The notes beneath the pieces were generated by a model. That model did not search any database and was not told the origin of the DNA. It was given only the letters and a program-made list of their open reading frames with translations. A DNA stretch of 63,307 bases from a bacterium (GTDB lineage Bacteria > Babelota > Babeliae > Babelales > Vermiphilaceae): contig JAKASV010000004.1 in NCBI GenBank assembly GCA_021818945.1, positions 1 through 63,307 on the forward strand, given 5' to 3'. Position numbers and translations under genes: made by a program. Positions 32,640 to 41,871 of the stretch are shown piece by piece. Numbering within the stretch: position 1 is the first letter of the stretch; every line of letters starts with the position of its first letter.

Positions 32640-34607
32640 TTATCTAATCGCGATTAACAACGAAATAATCGACATTAGCTTGATCAAAATATTCAGTGCT
32701 GGTCCAGATGTATCTTTGAATGGATCACCGACTGTATCACCAACGACGGCAGCCTTATGTGTCGCAGAACCTTTTCCTCCAAGGTTTCCTGCTTCAATGT
32801 ATTTTTTAGCATTGTCCCAAACACCACCACCATTTGCCATCATAAGAGCAAGTAATACACCAACAATCGTTGCTCCCACCAAAAAACCACCTAGTGCCTT
32901 TGGGCCCAATAACCACCAGGTAACAACTGGAGAAGCAACAGTCAACACACCCGGCAAAATCATTTCTTTGATGGACGCACGTGTGGATATTGCAATACAG
33001 CTATGATAATCCGGTTCTGCTGTACCTTGTAATAAGCCTGGAATGTTTTTGAACTGACGACGAACTTCCATGACCATTTGCAATGCTGCCTTACTGACCG
33101 AGCGCATCGTTAACGCTGAAATCAAAAATGGCATGACGGCGCCGATAAAGAGGCCAACAACAACATAAACATCTGTTAAATTAAGCACATCAAGTTTTGC
33201 TTCTTTCGTATATGCAGCAAATAATGAAAGCGATGCAAGTAAAGCAGAGCCGATTGCAAATCCTTTACCTAAAGCTGCAGTCGTATTACCAAGCGCATCA
33301 AGTTTATCAGTAATTCCTCTTACTGGTGTTCCAAAGCCTGCCATTTCAGCAATGCCGCCCGCATTATCTGCGATCGGTCCATAGCCATCAACGGTCATAG
33401 TTATGCCGACCGTCGCAAGCATTGATACTGCCGCAAGGGCAACACCAAACAATCCACCAAATTTGAATGCTGCAAGCACGATAAGTGCCAAGATAATAAC
33501 TGGTAACACCGTTGATTCCATGCCCACAGAAAGACCATAAATAATATTAGTGGCAGCGCCGGATTGAGCACTTTCGGCAACATCGCGCACCGGTTTGCCA
33601 CTTGTATAATATTCTGTCACGAGCCCAACAATTACCCCAGATGCACAACCTAAGAGCACAGCAACAAAAAGGCCAGACTCGATACCCATATAGGACATAT
33701 AAAAATAAGAAGAGACTAGTAAAAAGAGGATAGCTACATAGGTTGCATTGCGTAACATAGCAGAAGGACTAAAACGCAATACAAGATTGGAGAATAAGCC
33801 TATGACAGAGCCGATAAGCCCAAAAGCTGAAATCACCACCGGTAACAGCATATAAGTCATATTAGAACCATAGGTATTACTTGCAACAATCACTGTTGCC
33901 ACCATAGAACTTACATATGATTCATAAATATCTGCACCCATACCAGCCGTATCACCAACACAATCGCCAACGTTATCAGCAATAACAGCTGGGTTTCGTG
34001 GGTCATCTTCAGGTATTCCTGCTTCTAATTTGCCTACTAAATCGGCACCAACGTCAGCTGACTTGGTGTAAATACCTCCCCCAACACGAGCAAAGAATGC
34101 AACAAAGCTTGCGCCAAAACTAAATGCTGTTAATAACCCCAGAAAATGTGCATGATCCGAGAACAAAATAAAAAGACCCAGAAGACCAAGTAACCCAAAA
34201 CTTGCAACTGCAAAGCCCATGACACCACCACCAAAAAATGCTTCAAAAAAAGCTTCTATTTCGCCCTTTTGCTTGGCAGCCATGGTAGTACGAACATTAG
34301 CCTGGGTCGCAGCATTCATCCCAATAAAACCAGTCAATAATGACATAAGTGCCCCAACTACAAACAGCAGTGCAGCAAGCCAACCAAGACTGAATATTAA
34401 AATAGGAATTAAGACAGCAACGACGATACCAATGACTTTGTATTCTTCTTTTAAAAAGGTCATAGCCCCATTTCGAATTGCAGCAGCAATGTGCAATGCT
34501 TTAGCATCCTCAACTTTGAGACTTTTAACACGCCCAAACAAATAAAGAACGACAAGAAAACCAATCAAAGTCGTCCCTGCAATTAACAAATACTGCAGTA
34601 ACACCAT
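32640..34607 (-). CDS. hppA: Membrane-bound proton/sodium pyrophosphatase
   Basis: The 655-residue membrane pyrophosphatase couples PPi hydrolysis to H+ or Na+ export. It has about 16 transmembrane helices. Catalytic motifs are intact: [37 protein letters not shown], the C-terminal [19 protein letters not shown], and GPIADNAGG. At the K+-dependence site the sequence is [10 protein letters not shown] (about residue 440); Ala here is typical of K+-dependent enzymes, while K+-independent ones have Lys. AGGAGG lies 5 nt before the ATG. In an energy-limited host-dependent cell it would recover energy from biosynthetic PPi. Whether H+ or Na+ is moved cannot be decided here. Confidence 0.95.
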   Translation of the reverse strand: MVLLQYLLIAGTTLIGFLVVLYLFGRVKSLKVEDAKALHIAAAIRNGAMTFLKEEYKVIGIVVAVLIPILIFSLGWLAALLFVVGALMSLLTGFIGMNAATQANVRTTMAAKQKGEIEAFFEAFFGGGVMGFAVASFGLLGLLGLFILFSDHAHFLGLLTAFSFGASFVAFFARVGGGIYTKSADVGADLVGKLEAGIPEDDPRNPAVIADNVGDCVGDTAGMGADIYESYVSSMVATVIVASNTYGSNMTYMLLPVVISAFGLIGSVIGLFSNLVLRFSPSAMLRNATYVAILFLLVSSYFYMSYMGIESGLFVAVLLGCASGVIVGLVTEYYTSGKPVRDVAESAQSGAATNIIYGLSVGMESTVLPVIILALIVLAAFKFGGLFGVALAAVSMLATVGITMTVDGYGPIADNAGGIAEMAGFGTPVRGITDKLDALGNTTAALGKGFAIGSALLASLSLFAAYTKEAKLDVLNLTDVYVVVGLFIGAVMPFLISALTMRSVSKAALQMVMEVRRQFKNIPGLLQGTAEPDYHSCIAISTRASIKEMILPGVLTVASPVVTWWLLGPKALGGFLVGATIVGVLLALMMANGGGVWDNAKKYIEAGNLGGKGSATHKAAVVGDTVGDPFKDTSGPALNILIKLMSIISLLIAIR

Positions 34608-34704
34608 ACAGGCCTCCTAAAAAAAGGTTAAAGAAATACCAATCATTATTATTTAATTTTAAGCAACATCAGTTTTTTGTCTATAAAGAGGTTAAATCGC
34701 AATC

Positions 34705-36147
34705 TTATCGTAGCGATTGAACAATCTCTGCATCAACCAGCCGTACTGGCCCAGTGCCTAAGATTTGAAATTCTTCATGCCCACGTCCAAGCACCGCAAT
34801 AATACTGCCTGGTCGTGATAATGAATATGCTTTCTCAATCGCCAATTTTCGGTCAAGCTCCCGTATTATATGGCCATGTAAATCTGGCGCAACCCCTTGC
34901 ATAATGTCATCCGCTATTTGTACCGGATCTTCAGATCGAGGATTATCTGATGTGATTACAAAAATATGCGCATAACGGGCAACAATGGAGCCCATTTTAG
35001 GTCGTTTGGTATGATCGCGATCACCACCTGCACCAAGAACGACAATCAGATGATTTGTTAAAGTACTCAGTAATGACAATACTGCCTCACATGAAGAAGG
35101 GTTATGTGCATAATCAACCAGGCCTATTGCTCCATTAGGTAATAGATAACGTTCAAGACGTCCGGGCACTTTAGTGAATGTTTTTAACGAAGTAACAACT
35201 AGATCAAGATCAATACCAAGTTGTAATGCTATAGCAAAAGAGGCAAGACAATTATACACATTATAGCGCCCCATAAGAGCTGGGCATTCAACCTGAGCTT
35301 GGTTATTACCAACCTCTAAGGTAAATCGTACTTCATCGCGCTGCTCGCCAATAAGTTTAGCGCACACATGTGCATGCGGCCTTGAAACGCCATATGAAAA
35401 GACATGTGCATATGAACTTACGATAGTTGTAAGCCAAGGATCATCTATATTAAGACATGCAACAGCTCCAGGCTTACGGTAGGAAAATATTTGGCATTTT
35501 GCCTGAAAGTAATTTTCCATGGTCTTGTAATAGTCAAGATGATCCTGCTCAAAATTAGTAAATACAACACCATCAAACAGAATGCCATCAACCCTATTAA
35601 AGGTAAGCGCTTGTGCAGAGACTTCCATAATGACATAATCAACAGAGTCCTCTACAGCTAATTTCAAAAATTGATGTAAATAATCTGGCTGAGGAGTTGT
35701 TAAGGGAGAAGGAATGAGAAGATCATTGACATGATTGACCACCGTTGTCAATAATGCAGTCTTATAGCCAGCCTGCTTGAGTATATGATCAAGAAGATAG
35801 GCAGTTGTAGTTTTCCCTTTAGTGCCAGTGATACCTATTATGCGCAATTTTTGTGCTGGATAACCGGCTGCTTGCGCACTGCGCAAGGCCAAACAAAGCC
35901 GTGGATTAGATGAACGAGTTATTATAACGTCTGATGATACTATACGCTCAGCAATAGCAGGCGGTACCTGAACATCATGAGAAAGAATGATTTCCGATGC
36001 CCCCCGTTCTATGGCTTCTGGTATATAGCGAATGCCATCTTCCTTAAGTCCTTTTATGGCAACAAACACTGACCCGTGGCCAACATGTTTTGAGTGACAC
36101 GTGACCGGAAACGTGTCTGGAATTTTCCTAATTGTCGTTTTTTCCAT
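34705..36147 (-). CDS. murE: UDP-MurNAc-tripeptide synthetase
   Basis: The 480-residue Mur ligase adds the third residue to UDP-MurNAc-dipeptide in the cytosol. The ATP P-loop is GITGTKGKTTT (about 105-115). The substrate-choice motif DNPRSEDP is the meso-diaminopimelate type (DNPR; lysine-adding enzymes differ). The Mur catalytic FTNFEQDHLDYY is present. I chose the ATG at 36147; a frame extending 36 bp further would start at TTG and has no ribosome binding site. It is divergent from ruvX with a short shared promoter region. It makes the substrate chemistry on which FtsI acts. Confidence 0.95.
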   Translation of the reverse strand: MEKTTIRKIPDTFPVTCHSKHVGHGSVFVAIKGLKEDGIRYIPEAIERGASEIILSHDVQVPPAIAERIVSSDVIITRSSNPRLCLALRSAQAAGYPAQKLRIIGITGTKGKTTTAYLLDHILKQAGYKTALLTTVVNHVNDLLIPSPLTTPQPDYLHQFLKLAVEDSVDYVIMEVSAQALTFNRVDGILFDGVVFTNFEQDHLDYYKTMENYFQAKCQIFSYRKPGAVACLNIDDPWLTTIVSSYAHVFSYGVSRPHAHVCAKLIGEQRDEVRFTLEVGNNQAQVECPALMGRYNVYNCLASFAIALQLGIDLDLVVTSLKTFTKVPGRLERYLLPNGAIGLVDYAHNPSSCEAVLSLLSTLTNHLIVVLGAGGDRDHTKRPKMGSIVARYAHIFVITSDNPRSEDPVQIADDIMQGVAPDLHGHIIRELDRKLAIEKAYSLSRPGSIIAVLGRGHEEFQILGTGPVRLVDAEIVQSLR

Positions 36148-36240
36148 AGATTTTCTTCTCACGTTATCATTCTTCTTTGACAATGCATACTTTTTAGTAT
36201 ACTGATCTATAATAAAAAAACTAACGAAATAGGCATAACT

Positions 36241-36657
36241 ATGAAAATTCTTGCTCTCGATATCGGTGACGTTTGGATTGGAACCGCAATTTCAGACCCT
36301 TTGGGCATTCTTGCTCGCCCTTATAAAACCATAAAAAGTAATGTTTTTAATGAGGCTTTTGGTGAAGTAGTACTCATAGAACATATACAAACGGTTGTCG
36401 TGGGATACCCTAAAACTATGCATGGCACTGAGAGTGAACAAACAAAAAAAACGAAACTTTTTATTGAACAATTAAAAGAGGCTTTCCCCTTAATTAACTT
36501 CGTCTTATGGGATGAACGTTTGAGCAGTAAACGTGCTGACAGCCTTAAGCGTGGTAACCTTGATCGGTCAGAAAAGCAAGCTTCTCATTCACGGGCAGCC
36601 GCATTCATATTGAGTTCTTATCTAGAGTATCAACAGATACATGCAGACATAAAGTGA
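36241..36657 (+). CDS. ruvX: RuvX/YqgF family nuclease
   Basis: The 138-residue product has the RNase H-like YqgF fold: an N-terminal ALDIGDVWIGTAISDPLG (catalytic Asp7), VVVGYPKTMHGTESEQ, and DERLSSKRAD near residue 97. Family members process the 5' end of pre-16S rRNA and were first proposed as Holliday-junction resolvases. Usual length. It starts an apparent plus-strand run with the zinc-ribbon gene and tsaB. Confidence 0.92.
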   Translation: MKILALDIGDVWIGTAISDPLGILARPYKTIKSNVFNEAFGEVVLIEHIQTVVVGYPKTMHGTESEQTKKTKLFIEQLKEAFPLINFVLWDERLSSKRADSLKRGNLDRSEKQASHSRAAAFILSSYLEYQQIHADIK

Positions 36658-36757
36658 TAAAGGGCTTTCTTTAGATATTTATTGACAAAAATAGAGGAGA
36701 TATATTACGTTTTTGATTGAGGGAAAGTAAGCGGGAGTTTTAAAGGGAGCGAGCAGA

Positions 36758-36937
36758 ATGAAGTGTAAAAAATGCGGAGGCCTGATGGTCCTGCAGTCTT
36801 TTTTTGACCACTTTATAAACTTTGACGGCTGGAAATGCCTCAACTGCGGAAGGGTGGCTTTACGGAAAGAAAAGACAATAGAGTTTGACGCATTTAGTTT
36901 ATTTTATCAACAACAAAAATGGCGAAACCGCGGCTAA
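36758..36937 (+). CDS. Small zinc-ribbon protein
   Basis: The 59-residue product begins MKCKKCGGLMVLQSFFD and continues with GWKCLNCGR. C3/C6 and C27/C30 form two CxxC knuckles of a zinc ribbon. AGGGAG lies about 9 nt before the ATG. It ends 6 bp before tsaB. Codons and flanks are visibly richer in G+C than the neighbouring genes (GCGGAGGCCTGATGGTCCTG-like), which suggests recent transfer. Short proteins of this type are common in deltaproteobacteria and Nitrospirota, with unknown role, probably nucleic-acid binding. Confidence 0.75.
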   Translation: MKCKKCGGLMVLQSFFDHFINFDGWKCLNCGRVALRKEKTIEFDAFSLFYQQQKWRNRG

Positions 36938-36943
36938 GAATTC

Positions 36944-37609
36944 ATGAGTCTCGTTATCTGTATACATAACACCTACAACACAGTAGAAATTGCGCTGGCA
37001 CACGACAACAATGTTATTGCTCATAGTTCAATCTCAAAAGAGCTGGCAAGTGCATCCCTCATCCCCATGATCAATGCATTATTAATCAGTTCTCATCATA
37101 CACTTTCTGATATAAGCCATATCATCGTTAACCAAGGCCCAGCTCCATTTACTACATTACGTACTGTCATAGTAACAGCAAATGGTATTGCCTTTGCTCA
37201 CAAAATTCCTATTATTGGCGTCGATGGGCTTGATGCTTGTATGCAAGAATACGGGTCTGGCTCTATAGTCTCTGTTGTATTACTCAATGCATTTAATAAA
37301 GCTGTTTATTATGGGATCACAGATCCCATGAAAGGTGAAACCAAAAAAGGTTATGCCTCAATTGAGTCATGCCTTGATATGATTAAATCTATGTACCGCA
37401 ATATGGACGTACAATTTATAGGTAATGGAACAGCCCTCTATAGAAAAGAGATCGAATCAATATTCAAAAGGCAAGCATATTTTCCCGATCCTCTCCCTTT
37501 AACAGCATCCTGCAATCAGATATTAAACTCAGGAATAAATCAGTTGAAGGCTGGTTATTCAACAGTTCACTTTATTGAACCTTTATATCTAAAAAAACCT
37601 TTGTCATAA
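36944..37609 (+). CDS. tsaB: TsaB, tRNA threonylcarbamoyladenosine (t6A) synthesis
   Basis: The 221-residue product matches TsaB. It has the ASKHA-type start, the diagnostic VNQGPAPFTTLRTVIVTANGIAFA (canonical GPGSFTGLRxGxxxAxGLA, about 64-87) and a DGLDA segment. TsaB pairs with TsaD and TsaE to place t6A on position 37 of ANN-decoding tRNAs, an essential step. The canonical Gly-Ser is Ala-Pro here. There is no strong ribosome binding site in the 6-bp gap, so coupling to the zinc-ribbon gene is likely. Confidence 0.88.
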   Translation: MSLVICIHNTYNTVEIALAHDNNVIAHSSISKELASASLIPMINALLISSHHTLSDISHIIVNQGPAPFTTLRTVIVTANGIAFAHKIPIIGVDGLDACMQEYGSGSIVSVVLLNAFNKAVYYGITDPMKGETKKGYASIESCLDMIKSMYRNMDVQFIGNGTALYRKEIESIFKRQAYFPDPLPLTASCNQILNSGINQLKAGYSTVHFIEPLYLKKPLS

Positions 37610-37731
37610 TGTGCTGATAGTTTTTTAAAGAAACTATCGCATGAGATATTAACGCGACAAATAGCTGCAAGCCCAATACTCAGCAAGATCAACGTCAATA
37701 ATAACAGATCAATATCTGATAAGCGCTTCAT
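37567..37731 (-). CDS. Small single-helix membrane protein antisense to the tsaB end
   Basis: A 54-residue frame with a clear ribosome binding site (AAGGAG, 3 nt before the ATG) starts MKRLSDIDLLLLTLILLSIG. It has one transmembrane helix (about 8-25) and a basic tail. Its 3' end overlaps the tsaB coding end by 43 bp on the opposite strand. The ribosome binding site and the clean hydrophobic helix favour a real gene; the overlap and short length argue for caution. Confidence 0.5.
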   Translation of the reverse strand: MKRLSDIDLLLLTLILLSIGLAAICRVNISCDSFFKKLSAHYDKGFFRYKGSIK

Positions 37732-37816
37732 ATGCTCCTTACATAAACAATGTAATCACATCTTGTATCTGCTATGTACTGTAACAAAAATAAGGAAAAA
37801 AGATCAAGGGTAAACT

Positions 37817-38590
37817 CTAGCTGGTACGCACCATCGACCGTAAAGCTCCTAATGAAACAGCTACCGCTTGTTGAGCCCGCAATATCGTATCGGTTAATCG
37901 ACAGAAAACAAAACCACTATGGTTAAGACTACATTTTTCATCGGCCGTTAAATCTCCCTCAGGACCAATCAGCAAGACTATGTTAATAGGCAATGAAGTA
38001 TATATAGAATGAATTAACGTATTAAGATGACAACCTTCGGGATCAAAAAAAATTTTAATTGATTCTGGATGAAGATCATTAACCGCGTTCATGAGGGGGA
38101 CAGGGCTTGACACGTGAGGAAAAGCGAAATTTTTAGATTGCTCAGCCGCTGCCTGCAGTATGCGTTCTATGCGTTCAGCCTCTTTTTGTCCACCCCATGC
38201 TCGCTGGGTTTTTTTAGTCATCACCACTTTAACATCTGAGGCGCCAAGTTCAGCCAATGCATAGATCGCTTGGTCAAATGCCTCTTTTTTTAATAGCGGC
38301 AATAGAAATGTGATAGAGGGTGTATACTGCACGTTGCATGCAGATGATTGTAACAACATATTAACATGTCGTTCATTAACCTCTTGTAGTTCACAGACCA
38401 TATGTTTGTCCGAATCAAACAAAGTAAATGTTTGTCCTTTTTCCAGTCGCAGGACATGCATGATGCGGTGGCACAGTACACGATCTTGCACAATCAAGTG
38501 AGCACCCCTGCGATTATCATGACAAAGCTTTGTTGTTTCAGCATAAAAAAAAGCAAATGAATGTTTTTCATGGTGACTTTTGTTACGCAT
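37817..38590 (-). CDS. rsmE: 16S rRNA (uracil-1498-N3)-methyltransferase
   Basis: I chose the ATG at 38590 (257 residues), which overlaps the stop of the upstream gene by 8 bp. Longer starts fall inside that gene. RsmE signatures are the N-terminal PUA-like part (VLRLEKGQTFTLFDSD) and the SPOUT knot: LLIGPEGDLTADE and LTDTILRAQQAVAVSLGALRSM (SAM-binding trefoil). It methylates U1498 in the decoding centre. The usual LGxRILRxETA is LTDTILRAQQA here, a mild divergence. Confidence 0.92.
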   Translation of the reverse strand: MRNKSHHEKHSFAFFYAETTKLCHDNRRGAHLIVQDRVLCHRIMHVLRLEKGQTFTLFDSDKHMVCELQEVNERHVNMLLQSSACNVQYTPSITFLLPLLKKEAFDQAIYALAELGASDVKVVMTKKTQRAWGGQKEAERIERILQAAAEQSKNFAFPHVSSPVPLMNAVNDLHPESIKIFFDPEGCHLNTLIHSIYTSLPINIVLLIGPEGDLTADEKCSLNHSGFVFCRLTDTILRAQQAVAVSLGALRSMVRTS

Positions 38591-39428
38591 CACAGCAATG
38601 TCCCCGCATAATAGATTGAGTATTGTTCTGACCTTCGTGAGCATGCCACCATGAATTCCAAAAGTTATGTATAGCATTCTTCAATGCTAAATATTGCACA
38701 AAAATATGACTGCCAAAAGTACGCAGTTTAGTCATAAATGGTGAAACAGGTTTAACTTTGATTATGCCATCTTGTACCATTGAATCAATGATATTCTCAA
38801 ATTCAATTTCTCTCTCTATGTCAGGATCGATAAAAATCTCGTCCCGGTTTTTTGCAATGACTAATCCTTGTCGACATCCTTCTAATAAGGACATCGTTTT
38901 TGATGTCACGTGCAAACTATCGACTATGTGAGTAGGAAGTAGGCAAGCACAGGCACTTTTTACTGGGCAATCGTTAACTATCTCAAGAGCAAATGACCTA
39001 TTGTTGACCATGCCAGATATTTTTACACACGGATTACCTGCAATAGTAGATCCGACAATTACAGAAACTGGCTGCATGATAAGTGATTGAGTTACATCAA
39101 CACCAAACATGGCACCCCAATTGAAACAGTAATCAGATATCGCAACATTGTGTGAGCGAACAACAAGTAACCCTTGTGTTTCAGCATTACACAGAACAGC
39201 ATCATACCCCTCTAAAGGATCAGATAAATCAAGACTAAATATCTTCTGATTTTCACTACACCCTCGAACAATTGGACACCTATACAGGCTGACAAGCCCA
39301 TGTTCAAGCGTAACTAGGATCAGATCATAGGAAGTATCCTGATAGGAGGTTACATCAGAATTTTCACCATAAACTAATAATCCCGACAGAACCAGCAATA
39401 ATCCAGACAGTTGAATAGGTAGTTTCAT
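38583..39428 (-). CDS. Exported protein of unknown function
   Basis: The 281-residue product starts at the ATG at 39428, after AAAGGAAAATTAC. It has a signal peptide (about 1-21, ending LVYG) and several cysteines spread over the mature part, suiting a disulfide-bonded exported protein. I recognise no domain. A central AVLCNAETQGLLVV stretch weakly resembles AILCSAEKSHGFIIV of the exported protein at 11281-12465, but the rest does not align by eye. It is coupled to rsmE by an 8-bp overlap. Confidence 0.75.
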   Translation of the reverse strand: MKLPIQLSGLLLVLSGLLVYGENSDVTSYQDTSYDLILVTLEHGLVSLYRCPIVRGCSENQKIFSLDLSDPLEGYDAVLCNAETQGLLVVRSHNVAISDYCFNWGAMFGVDVTQSLIMQPVSVIVGSTIAGNPCVKISGMVNNRSFALEIVNDCPVKSACACLLPTHIVDSLHVTSKTMSLLEGCRQGLVIAKNRDEIFIDPDIEREIEFENIIDSMVQDGIIKVKPVSPFMTKLRTFGSHIFVQYLALKNAIHNFWNSWWHAHEGQNNTQSIMRGHCCDA

Positions 39429-39776
39429 GTAATTTTCCTTTCTCAAGCAAACTCAATTCCTACGAGTCAGCATACACAACTGATTCATGTATGTATACTT
39501 TCTATATAGAATTATCATCAATAACCAGCCGCATACACAAAAAGTAAAGCAATATGACAAAAATAAGCGTTTACCATGCGTTATCATAGCGCTTACATAA
39601 GCCCAACTATCTTAACGCATGCCAATAAATAATTATCAAACTATGTCACCCGAGCAACGACATACAGCGGCTTTTACGAACATATAAATCATCTTATAAG
39701 CTCATCGAATCTGTACAATTCGAAAATTAGTGCTATGCTTATAAAATAAAATATTTATTGATCAAGGAGTCACTAT
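39429..39776. other. Divergent intergenic region
   Basis: About 350 bp between the minus-strand exported-protein gene and the plus-strand GT2 gene. It must hold both promoters. I see no convincing frame, RNA gene or perfect inverted repeat, only an imperfect one around 39565-39595. Confidence 0.5.
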
Positions 39777-40721
39777 TTGATTAAACGACTCACCATAAGC
39801 ATTATCATTTGTACCCGCAACCGCCTTGATTGTATTGGGCAATGCCTGACATCAATTACACAACAAACAACCGCCCCAGATGAACTCATAATCATCGATA
39901 GTAGCGATGTCCCATTAATAGCCCAGGACGCATTTAATTCTCAATTCGATCATAATACCTATACAAAGACAAAGCTTCTCTATAGACATACAAGGCCTAG
40001 TCTAACTTACCAGAGAAACATAGGAGTTGATCTTGCCCATGGCGATATCATATATTTTTTTGACGATGATGTTATCTTAGAGCCCAATTACATCCAAGAC
40101 ATGCAGCGTGTCTTTGCAGGACATCCAAAATATAGCGGCGGATCTGGCTCTATCACAAACATTCCGCCTTATAAAAGAACATTCAGATACGTTATCCGTA
40201 GCTTTTTTTTGATTCAACGTAATTATTCATCCGGGTACTTTACAAGCTCTGGGATGCCTACCCATGCGTATGGAACTTCAGAATTTAGAGAGATTCAAGC
40301 TTTGAGCGGATGTTGTTGTGCCTATAGGGCACAGATATTTAAAAAACATAGATTCGATGAAAATTTAACACGTTATGCATATATGGAAGATTGCGATTTT
40401 TCAAAACGTGTGTCCCGCGACCATCTACTATTTTACAACCCATTTGCCAAACTGGCACACAATCAATCCCCATTAAACAGAGAGAAATTGATTGATTTTC
40501 GTACTATGTTTTCGAACTATTATACGTATCTATTTTTTAAAAATTTTTATCCAGAAAAAAAACTACGTATCATCTCCTATTTGTGGAGCATGCTAGGCTT
40601 AGGCATCGAAGCTTTTTATAGCACGGTGGTATTGCACAATACAGGATACATTCGTGGCTACTTTAAAGGAATTTATACCTATCTGCACACACAAAGACAT
40701 CAAAGACATTACCTTCCTTGA
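39777..40721 (+). CDS. Family 2 glycosyltransferase (cytosolic face)
   Basis: The 314-residue product starts at TTG 39777. AAGGAG lies exactly 7 nt upstream and no ATG fits. The domain begins at once (ISIIICTRNRLDCIGQCL), so unlike the later cluster there is no signal peptide. GT2 features: nucleotide-binding IIDSS at about 40-44, R-NIG-D near 85, metal-binding FFDDDV (about 98-103), and an acceptor-site MEDCDFSKR. A hydrophobic C-terminal part (about 260-295) may touch the membrane. It probably makes a surface polysaccharide or glycolipid; donor and acceptor cannot be read from sequence. Confidence 0.9.
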   Translation: MIKRLTISIIICTRNRLDCIGQCLTSITQQTTAPDELIIIDSSDVPLIAQDAFNSQFDHNTYTKTKLLYRHTRPSLTYQRNIGVDLAHGDIIYFFDDDVILEPNYIQDMQRVFAGHPKYSGGSGSITNIPPYKRTFRYVIRSFFLIQRNYSSGYFTSSGMPTHAYGTSEFREIQALSGCCCAYRAQIFKKHRFDENLTRYAYMEDCDFSKRVSRDHLLFYNPFAKLAHNQSPLNREKLIDFRTMFSNYYTYLFFKNFYPEKKLRIISYLWSMLGLGIEAFYSTVVLHNTGYIRGYFKGIYTYLHTQRHQRHYLP

Positions 40722-40797
40722 CAAAATACCGAGCATACCGTACCTTTCAAAGTGATTTGCGTTTATTGTCTGTTGGTCCTCCAGAGTAAGGATTCTT

Positions 40798-41532
40798 ATG
40801 AAAAATACATTATCGTTGGCAATTGTTCCATTGGTTTTAACACTGATATCTGCATCAGCAACACCAACCAAAGTCCCTGGGCAATTGTCTAATCTTTTAC
40901 ATGAAAAACAGATTGAAACATATGTTCAGAATATTATTGCGTCTTTACTTCATGGCAGTGCAGCACGAGACCAACAAGCAATTTGTAAGCATATCACCAA
41001 AAAAATATCAACCCCTACCGGTTGGGAAAAATCATACAACCTTCCTGTTGAACGCACCCAACAAGAAGTGTATCAAGCAGTTTTAAGTGGCATTCTAGAT
41101 TTTGTTGAGCGGCAAAGTTTTACATTAGCAAAAAAAGAAACCGGAGATTACCTATCAACTACTCAGATAAGTGAAAAAATTCGTAATGAATTAGCTTATA
41201 AAATATCATCAACAGACAACTTTATTCCAGGTGAACTCAGCGAGTTTATAGGAAAAAATTTAGAATACAAAGTTCAGTCAACATGTTATTATATGAGCAT
41301 TCCTTATAAACCATTTATTAAACGATACGATGAGAAAAAATGTCGTATCTGTTTCAATCGTTTTAACTCATCTCGCCCATGGATTTATATTTCTCCATGC
41401 GGACATGACATATGTACGACATGCGCAGATACGTATTTTATCCGTCAAGACAAAGTCCGGTGCCCCGCATGCAACCAGTTTGTTGATACCTACCAAATTC
41501 GTATGAACCTCTATATACCTACCGTTCTATAA
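40798..41532 (+). CDS. Exported RING-finger protein
   Basis: The 244-residue product has a signal peptide (1-21, ending SASA), a helical middle part without a recognised domain, and a C-terminal RING-HC finger. The zinc ligands are C182, C185, C201, H203, C206, C209, C222 and C225, i.e. C-x2-C-x15-C-x-H-x2-C-x2-C-x12-C-x2-C with the CGHDICTTCA core. RING domains recruit ubiquitin-loaded E2 enzymes, so this is a candidate secreted E3 ligase, the second in the window after the RBR protein. GTAAGGATTCTT precedes the ATG. Confidence 0.87.
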   Translation: MKNTLSLAIVPLVLTLISASATPTKVPGQLSNLLHEKQIETYVQNIIASLLHGSAARDQQAICKHITKKISTPTGWEKSYNLPVERTQQEVYQAVLSGILDFVERQSFTLAKKETGDYLSTTQISEKIRNELAYKISSTDNFIPGELSEFIGKNLEYKVQSTCYYMSIPYKPFIKRYDEKKCRICFNRFNSSRPWIYISPCGHDICTTCADTYFIRQDKVRCPACNQFVDTYQIRMNLYIPTVL

Positions 41533-41871
41533 TTATTAGTGGACAAAATCAGTGGAAGATATTTTGAATGCCTGGCGATTTTCAAAAAAATATCAAAATT
41601 TAAGCCAAAAATAACGATCTAAGCAATATTTAGATTATAACGGCAAAGTCCTAACTATAAAATGTTTAACAGAGCGCACTTATTACTAAAGTCATTACTC
41701 CATAATTATTTTTGCAGCTATGAAAAGCTTGACTTTCCTCCATTTTTTTGGAACTGTTTTAGTGTCCCTAAACGAACAATACAATAAAGTATTGTTCACC
41801 CCCTAACCCTTCAGCTTTTTCAAGTTGAAGGGCTTTTTTTGCCCTGTTTAACGTTATTATTTTACTTTCGT
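41533..41871. other. Intergenic region with two hairpins; possible small RNA
   Basis: About 340 bp without a frame. Two hairpins close its right end: GAACAATAC/GTATTGTTC (41774-41797, 9 bp perfect) and an intrinsic terminator (41807-41840). The terminator points in the plus direction, yet the nearest plus-strand gene ends 275 bp earlier, so it ends either a long 3' UTR or a separate short transcript. Confidence 0.45.
41807..41840 (+). terminator. Intrinsic terminator, plus direction
   Basis: CCCTTCAGCTT (41807-41817) pairs with AAGTTGAAGGG (41822-41832, one G-T pair), followed by C and seven T. On the minus strand no T-run follows, so it does not serve the pilO-like gene. Confidence 0.9.

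Noticed and set aside
36690..36712. TTGACA/TATATT promoter before the zinc-ribbon gene
   Set aside because: Only 13 bp separate the two boxes, too close for a sigma-70 promoter.
11281..39428. Homology between the exported unknowns at 11281 and 38583
   Set aside because: Only one short stretch (DA[IV]LC[SN]AE) is alike; the rest does not align by eye, so I did not call them a family.
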